NCBI GenBank assembly: GCA_020719105.1
Contig: DYQV01000013.1
Coordinates: forward strand, 1 to 19,861
DNA: 19,861 nucleotides
Reading direction: 5' to 3'
From: Rikenella microfusus
GTDB taxonomy: Bacteria > Bacteroidota > Bacteroidia > Bacteroidales > SZUA-534
This document shows, piece after piece, positions 15,868 to 19,861 of this stretch; within the stretch, counting starts at the first letter, position 1; each line of letters opens with the position of its first letter. The position numbers and the translations under genes are program-made. Below the pieces are notes generated by a model. That model was not told where the DNA came from. It saw nothing but the letters and a program-made list of their open reading frames with translations, and searched no databases.

Positions 15868-17037
15868 TTATTGCTGCTCTAAATCGGTACTCTTTAAACT
15901 ACCTTCATACATGGAATATTTTCGAAAGGTACATTCTAAAGGTCCATTAAAAAGCTTTATTTTCTTTTCGGGTTTTAGTCCCAAAAATTTCATCACATCA
16001 GCATTGCTTCCAATTATCCACGATACAAATCCAGTAAAATCTACTTTGAGCTTATCCCCTATTTTTTGGTAAAATAATTTAAGATCATCGGGTTGCAGCC
16101 TTTCACCATAGGGCGGATTTGTGATCATGATTCCCGAATTTGTAAGTGGTTTTAAGTCGAAGAAATTTTTTGGAGCCACTGATATTTTCTTGGTTAAAAA
16201 AGCTTTCTCAATATTCTCTTCAGCTATTTTAATGGCTACCGGTGAAATGTCGCTTCCATAAATTTTATAGTTGAAATCAGATTCACCGAATGATTCTTCC
16301 GATACTTCTCCAAACAAGTCGGCATCAAAATCTTTCCAGCTTTCAAATCCAAATTTGGCTCGAAAAGTTCCCGGGGCAATATGGTATGCTATCATGGCTG
16401 CTTCAATTAAAATAGTACCCGAACCGCACATGGGATCATAAAAATCGCAATCCTGATTCCAACCCGATAATTTTATCATTCCCGCAGCCAGCACTTCGTT
16501 AATGGGTGCTTTGATGGTTTTAATCCGGTATCCTCTTTTAAATAAAGGATCGCCAGAACTATCGAGAAGCAACTTGCATTGATTCTCGGTAATATGAATG
16601 TGTATTTTCAAATCGGGTGTTACGGTATCCACATCAGGGCGCTTCCCTTGGCGGCGGCGGAATTGATCAACAATGGCATCTTTAATTTTTAACGAAACAA
16701 ATTTGGAATGAACAAATATTTTAGAAAAGGTAACTGCATTTACTGACAGGGTCTCTTCAACATCCATATAATTCCCCCAGTTAATCCTCCCAATTTCCTT
16801 GTACAATTCATCTTCATTGTTTGCTACAAATTCAGCAATAGGTTTTAATATTGTAATGGCGGTGCGCAAATGATAATTAGCCCGATACATCATTGCTTTG
16901 TCGCCATCGAATAAAACTGCCCTGTTTTGCTTTTCTACGTTTCCTGCTCCTATGTTCACCAATTCCTCTGCTAATACATCTTCTAACCCAAGAAAAGTTT
17001 TAGCTACCAACCTGTATTGTTCGTTTTCTAGTTCCAA
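15868..17037 (-). CDS. THUMP-domain 23S rRNA guanine-N2 methyltransferase-like protein
   Basis: A 389-residue SAM-dependent RNA methyltransferase of the RlmL/RlmK N-terminal-half or YpsC type, probably making m2G in 23S rRNA. A ferredoxin-like start and THUMP RNA-binding domain (about 1-160) precede FKRGYR (167-171 region), the SAM motif DPMCGSGTILIEAA (201-214), YGSDISP (about 260-266) and the catalytic NPPYGERL (307-314). The second (RlmK) half of the E. coli fusion is absent, as is normal in this phylum. The start codon is TTG at 17037: an in-frame TAA lies two codons upstream and the next ATG falls around residue 49, inside the conserved domain. It is monocistronic, upstream of parA on the same strand with a 160-nt gap. 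Confidence 0.9.
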   Translation of the reverse strand: MELENEQYRLVAKTFLGLEDVLAEELVNIGAGNVEKQNRAVLFDGDKAMMYRANYHLRTAITILKPIAEFVANNEDELYKEIGRINWGNYMDVEETLSVNAVTFSKIFVHSKFVSLKIKDAIVDQFRRRQGKRPDVDTVTPDLKIHIHITENQCKLLLDSSGDPLFKRGYRIKTIKAPINEVLAAGMIKLSGWNQDCDFYDPMCGSGTILIEAAMIAYHIAPGTFRAKFGFESWKDFDADLFGEVSEESFGESDFNYKIYGSDISPVAIKIAEENIEKAFLTKKISVAPKNFFDLKPLTNSGIMITNPPYGERLQPDDLKLFYQKIGDKLKVDFTGFVSWIIGSNADVMKFLGLKPEKKIKLFNGPLECTFRKYSMYEGSLKSTDLEQQ

Positions 17038-17155
17038 TTTTTATGTATTTAAAAAGAATGCGAAGAAACAAAAGCAACTACAATTATCCAAAAAATGCGC
17101 TAACTATTAATTACGACATTGCTCATACTTTAAACTGATATGATAATAACCCAAA

Positions 17156-17378
17156 TTGAGCGATTTGCTACCACAAATCTGCTCAATCGACTGAACAATT
17201 GTAAGTTTCCACAAATTTTCGCTTCACTCAATTTGTGAAAAACAACAATTGCTATGTCGGTTCGCCGCGGCGAATAAGTAAAGTGCTTTTTTCCCCGAGG
17301 ACTCGCGGACAAATCGCTCAACTTAGGAATAAATAAGCTGGATTCATTGCCAAACATCAGATAGCCAAACATTTGTGG
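17156..17378. repeat. Structured intergenic element with nested inverted repeats
   Basis: Within the 560-nt gap 17038-17597, several inverted repeats are nested. TTGAGCGATTTG (17156-17167) and CAAATCGCTCAA (17310-17321) form an outer perfect 12-bp pair. CACAAATT (17210-17217) and AATTTGTG (17230-17237) form an inner hairpin with a 12-nt loop. TTCGCCGCGGCGAA (17261-17274) is a perfect 14-bp GC-rich palindrome. CCACAAAT (17171-17178) and ATTTGTGG (17371-17378) form a fourth pair. The middle is richer in GC than its surroundings. An 83-codon open frame (17130-17381, minus) runs through it but resembles no family I know. It may be a dispersed repeat, MITE-like relic or structured RNA. Confidence 0.5.
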
Positions 17379-17516
17379 CAAATTAACTTGAGTTGTTCTA
17401 AAACATTACTTATAATTTCAAGCCTCAATACGACCGCAAAATTAATAAAGAAGCAGTATAACCAGTAAAATCAGATATTTAGCAGTGTTCAACAACATGT
17501 AGTTTACAAAAATGAA

Positions 17517-17549
17517 TTGCCTTTTTATAATGCACAAATTCTAATTTTA
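17517..17549 (+). promoter_or_regulatory. Weak candidate promoter for saccharopine dehydrogenase
   Basis: TTG (17517-17519) and TAATTTTA (17542-17549) are separated by 22 nt, a near match to the -33/-7 layout, with GG following. The ATG lies 49 nt after the -7 box. Between them is a small hairpin, CTGTT and AACAG around A residues. The rest of 17382-17597 is AT-rich with no visible gene. Confidence 0.3.
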
Positions 17550-17597
17550 GGCTGTTAAAAAAACAGTTCATTACCCATATTTTAATACTATTGATAA

Positions 17598-18938
17598 ATG
17601 AAAAAAATACTGATTTTAGGCGCCGGAATGGTAGCGGGTCCCATAATAAAATATTTATTAGACCAAAGATATTTTGTTACCGTAGCTTCAAATACTCCCG
17701 AGCGTGCTGAATTATTAATTAATAAATCGTTAAAAGGAAACGCCGTTCATTGGGAAGCAAATCAATCTGCTGAATTGGATGAATTGATTCGTCAGCATGA
17801 CTTAGTGGTTAGTTTGCTACCTTATAGTTTTCATGTAATGGTTGCAGAAAAATGTGTGGTCCATAAAAAAAACATGGTGACAACATCGTATGTAAAACCT
17901 GAAATGAAAGCTTTGGATGAAAAAGCGAAAAAAGCGGGTATTATTATATTGAATGAGTGTGGATTAGATCCAGGAATTGACCACATGTCAGCAATGAGAA
18001 TTATTGATACCGTACATGGTTTTGGTGGAAAAATAGTTGAGTTTTACAGCATTTGTGGGGCCTTACCGGCACCTGAATGTTCAGAAGATAATCCGTTCCG
18101 GTATAAGTTTTCATGGAGCCCTAAAGGGGTTATTTTGGCCGGAAACAACGATGCTAACTACTTGAAACACGGTAAACAAATTCATATACCCACTGAAAAT
18201 TTGTTCAAGGATCGGTTTAAACTAAAAATTAATGGCCTTGAAGAATTGGAAGTTTATCCTAACCGCGATTCAATGCCCTATATGGAATTATATGGAATTC
18301 CTGAAACTCAAACCATGTACCGTGGAACATTCCGCTATATTGGATGGTGCGAGACATTAGACGCATTAAAAAAGTTAAAACTAACTTCACAAGAAGTATT
18401 TGATTTTACTGGAATGACTTATGCCCAAATGATGGCAAAAATGATAGGTGCTAAAAAAACTGACTCTATCAAGAAAGAAGTAGCTAAATTCCTTAAAAAA
18501 GAAGAAACCAATGTGGCCATTCAAGCCCTTTCATTTCTTGGATTATTTTCCAATGATGCTATGAACAGGGGCAAAGATTCCACCTACGAAATAGTGTCGG
18601 ACCTGATGATTGAAAAAATGATGCTAAAAGAAACTGAACGTGATATGAGCATCATGCAACACGTATTTTTAGCTGAATACCCCGATGGCAAACGGGAAGT
18701 AATTAAATCGAAATTGCTTGATTTTGGAGTACCCGGAAAAGAGACCTCCATTGCCCGATGTGTGGCACTGCCGGCAGCCTGTGCCGTACGGATGATTCTG
18801 GAAGAAGAAATTACCTTAACCGGGATTCATATTCCCGTTTTGCCTGAAATTTACAACCCCATCATGATGGAATTGGAGAATATGGGAATTGAGATGGTTG
18901 AAGAATTCAATCTACCTTTGAGCCATAATATTGGCTGA
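17598..18938 (+). CDS. Saccharopine dehydrogenase (LYS9-like)
   Basis: A 446-residue NAD(P)-dependent oxidoreductase of the saccharopine dehydrogenase family, which interconverts saccharopine with glutamate and aminoadipate semialdehyde in lysine metabolism. The Rossmann loop ILGAGMVAGP (6-15) opens the chain; LVVSLLPYSFH (about 69-79), TTSYV (95-99) and ECGLDPGIDHM (120-130) are family motifs of the glutamate-forming type. The C-terminal two thirds form the catalytic and dimer domain, ending with a segment containing ARCVALPAACAVRMIL. The length agrees with yeast Lys9 (about 446). Since the window also encodes an Mpl-like (DAP) ligase, lysine may be made by the DAP route and this enzyme may serve lysine breakdown; that is inference. 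It stands alone. Confidence 0.9.
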   Translation: MKKILILGAGMVAGPIIKYLLDQRYFVTVASNTPERAELLINKSLKGNAVHWEANQSAELDELIRQHDLVVSLLPYSFHVMVAEKCVVHKKNMVTTSYVKPEMKALDEKAKKAGIIILNECGLDPGIDHMSAMRIIDTVHGFGGKIVEFYSICGALPAPECSEDNPFRYKFSWSPKGVILAGNNDANYLKHGKQIHIPTENLFKDRFKLKINGLEELEVYPNRDSMPYMELYGIPETQTMYRGTFRYIGWCETLDALKKLKLTSQEVFDFTGMTYAQMMAKMIGAKKTDSIKKEVAKFLKKEETNVAIQALSFLGLFSNDAMNRGKDSTYEIVSDLMIEKMMLKETERDMSIMQHVFLAEYPDGKREVIKSKLLDFGVPGKETSIARCVALPAACAVRMILEEEITLTGIHIPVLPEIYNPIMMELENMGIEMVEEFNLPLSHNIG

Positions 18939-19102
18939 GGTATCAAATATTTTCGAATTTTTGAATAAGGATGTTTGTTCCAAATTTTATGGTTTGAAAA
19001 AAAATCGTTGAGTTAAGTCAGAAAGGCTTTAACCTTTAAGCGGGCAAACTGTTTTGAATGTTGATTCGGATTTATATTGGGACTCAGCGGTGTTAGGTGG
19101 TG
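18939..19102. other. Intergenic gap between convergent genes, no clear terminator
   Basis: This 164-nt gap separates saccharopine dehydrogenase (plus) from the PIN toxin (minus). Only a weak possible stem (AAAGG and CCTTT, near 19021-19038) is seen and no strong T-tract follows, so no terminator is called. No reading frame is convincing. Confidence 0.4.
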
Positions 19103-19531
19103 TTATTTAATTCCTATTTCTTCCAATGTCATTATTGCACTAAGTAAATCATCAGAGGTTATCGCCAATTTTATATCTGATTTTACTGAAATTGCAGATG
19201 CCAATTGTATTGAATCAAGTGTTCTTAATCCTTTATTTCCATATTTTACAACTAAATCCTTTGCAACATTTGCCAATTCATTACTTAGGTCAATAAATAC
19301 AAATTTCGAATAATCATCTGTAAAGCAACTTATTAAAATCTCGGCATTCTCAGAACTAAGTAATTTTTGACGAACTTTTTTCCAAATCGCCGAATTGAAC
19401 TCAATTTTCGCTATTTCCGATAAGTAAATCTGATCTATTTTTGTTGATTCAAAAAAACTATCTAGTTCATCTGTACCAGACTCATAGTGATAAAGCTTAA
19501 ACAGCGAAGATGTATCAAGAAAAACTTTCAT
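19103..19531 (-). CDS. PIN-domain toxin, module 2 (VapC-like)
   Basis: A 142-residue VapC-like PIN-domain RNase, the likely toxin of a second type II module. The acidic set is complete: D6 in VFLDTSSLFKLY, E44 in AKIEFNSA, D106 in LRTLDSIQLASA, and D127/D128 in AITSDDLL. LRTLDSIQLASA is the usual VapC form of the third motif and differs from that of the PIN protein at 5522, so the two are not recent duplicates. Its ATG lies in an ATGA overlap (19528-19531) with the antitoxin stop. It is convergent with saccharopine dehydrogenase. The target RNA is unknown; tRNA cleavage is typical of VapC toxins. Confidence 0.88.
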   Translation of the reverse strand: MKVFLDTSSLFKLYHYESGTDELDSFFESTKIDQIYLSEIAKIEFNSAIWKKVRQKLLSSENAEILISCFTDDYSKFVFIDLSNELANVAKDLVVKYGNKGLRTLDSIQLASAISVKSDIKLAITSDDLLSAIMTLEEIGIK

Positions 19532-19758
19532 AACTCTGAACGCCTTTCTTCGATTACCGTATCAGAAAAAGAACCCAAAAATCCTTTTGATGCCTGTCTT
19601 GCTTTTGTAAATGAAAAATCCTTTTTTGACAAACCTTTGGAATCAATTAAAGTATCCTCATCTAAAAAAGTTACGATTACTGTCACTGACTTACTGCGTA
19701 ATACTTTTCTTTCTAATTTAACTATTCCGTTTTCATATGTTCCTTTTATAGCAAGCAT
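19528..19758 (-). CDS. Antitoxin of PIN module 2
   Basis: A 76-residue protein preceding and overlapping the VapC-like gene by 4 nt. The N-terminus AIKGTYENGIVKLERKV resembles the short beta region of DUF104/AF2212-like antitoxins, followed by VTVIVTFLDED. The C-terminus GSFSDTVIEERRSEL is a helical tail of the kind that wraps the toxin, ending with the paired arginines that commonly enter the PIN active site. It is first in its operon, as expected for an antitoxin, with a TAAATTTG promoter motif just upstream. The fit of family and context is good, although the family name is from memory of the motif. Confidence 0.78.
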   Translation of the reverse strand: MLAIKGTYENGIVKLERKVLRSKSVTVIVTFLDEDTLIDSKGLSKKDFSFTKARQASKGFLGSFSDTVIEERRSEL

Positions 19759-19771
19759 ATCATTTTTTTTT

Positions 19772-19779
19772 CAAATTTA
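19772..19779 (-). promoter_or_regulatory. Candidate -7 element for PIN module 2
   Basis: The minus strand reads TAAATTTG, a full match to TAnnTTTG and identical to the parA -7 candidate. It lies only 13 nt upstream of the antitoxin ATG at 19758, so the transcript would have a very short leader. No TTG is found at 19-23 nt spacing. Confidence 0.4.
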
Positions 19780-19816
19780 GCAAAAAATATCCATTTGAGA
19801 AGTTGCGATTTAACCC

Positions 19817-19836
19817 GGATTATTCATTAATAATCC
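19817..19836. promoter_or_regulatory. Perfect hairpin upstream of PIN module 2
   Basis: GGATTATT (19817-19824) and AATAATCC (19829-19836) pair perfectly around a 4-nt CATT spacer. No T-run follows on either strand, so it is not a terminator. It lies about 40 nt upstream of the -7 candidate of the antitoxin gene, where an autoregulatory operator could sit, but it may equally be part of a repeat that extends past the window edge. Confidence 0.35.
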
Positions 19837-19861
19837 TGACGATTAAGCTACACCTCAATAT

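Noticed and set aside
17130..17381. 83-codon open frame on the minus strand
   Set aside because: It runs through a block of inverted repeats, matches no family I recognise and has no promoter or operon partner. I treat it as an open frame in a structured repeat rather than a gene.
1..19861. tRNA, rRNA, CRISPR array or complete transposase
   Set aside because: No cloverleaf, rRNA core segment, regularly spaced repeat or transposase motif was seen while reading both strands.

Overview
The window looks like a chromosomal segment of an AT-rich member of the Bacteroidota. Support comes from gene content (a parA-parB-DUF5683-LysM transglycosylase run, a DUF2400/TIGR02757 protein, a short Bacteroidota-type TonB, an Mpl-type murein ligase), from the lack of clear Shine-Dalgarno sequences, and from promoter-like TAnnTTTG motifs typical of the phylum. 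The order cannot be fixed from the sequence. No rRNA, tRNA, CRISPR array, intact insertion sequence or prophage gene was found.

Layout. 1-207: AT-rich non-coding sequence ending in a strong two-way terminator. 208-3148 (minus): pntA-pntB, the membrane proton-translocating NAD(P) transhydrogenase. 3223-3855 (minus): a LysE-type exporter, divergent from 3979-5456 (plus), where a DUF2400 protein is followed 2 nt later by a TrmN6-type tRNA methyltransferase. 5522-6183 (minus): a PIN-domain toxin-antitoxin pair, then a degraded stretch. 6467-7672 (minus): hflX. 7881-8561 (minus): a TonB protein with its own terminator and a good promoter. 8753-15707 (minus): a seven-gene same-strand run, in transcription order parA, parB, DUF5683, LysM lytic transglycosylase, SGNH hydrolase, Mpl-like ligase, which ends just before tonB (six genes plus tonB as a separate unit). 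15868-17037 (minus): a THUMP-domain RNA methyltransferase with a TTG start. 17038-17597: a 560-nt gap holding a set of nested inverted repeats. 17598-18938 (plus): saccharopine dehydrogenase. 19103-19758 (minus): a second, unrelated PIN toxin-antitoxin pair.

The central run joins chromosome partitioning (ParAB) with envelope work: murein cleavage (transglycosylase), possible murein or glycan de-esterification (SGNH hydrolase) and murein peptide recycling (Mpl-like ligase). Most of the window is conserved core genome. Accessory signals are limited to the two PIN modules, the relic downstream of hflX and the inverted-repeat element near 17.2 kb. I found no clearly new multi-gene system. The best leads are the structured intergenic element, the Mpl-like ligase with a divergent C-terminal motif, and the uncharacterised SGNH hydrolase in the murein run.
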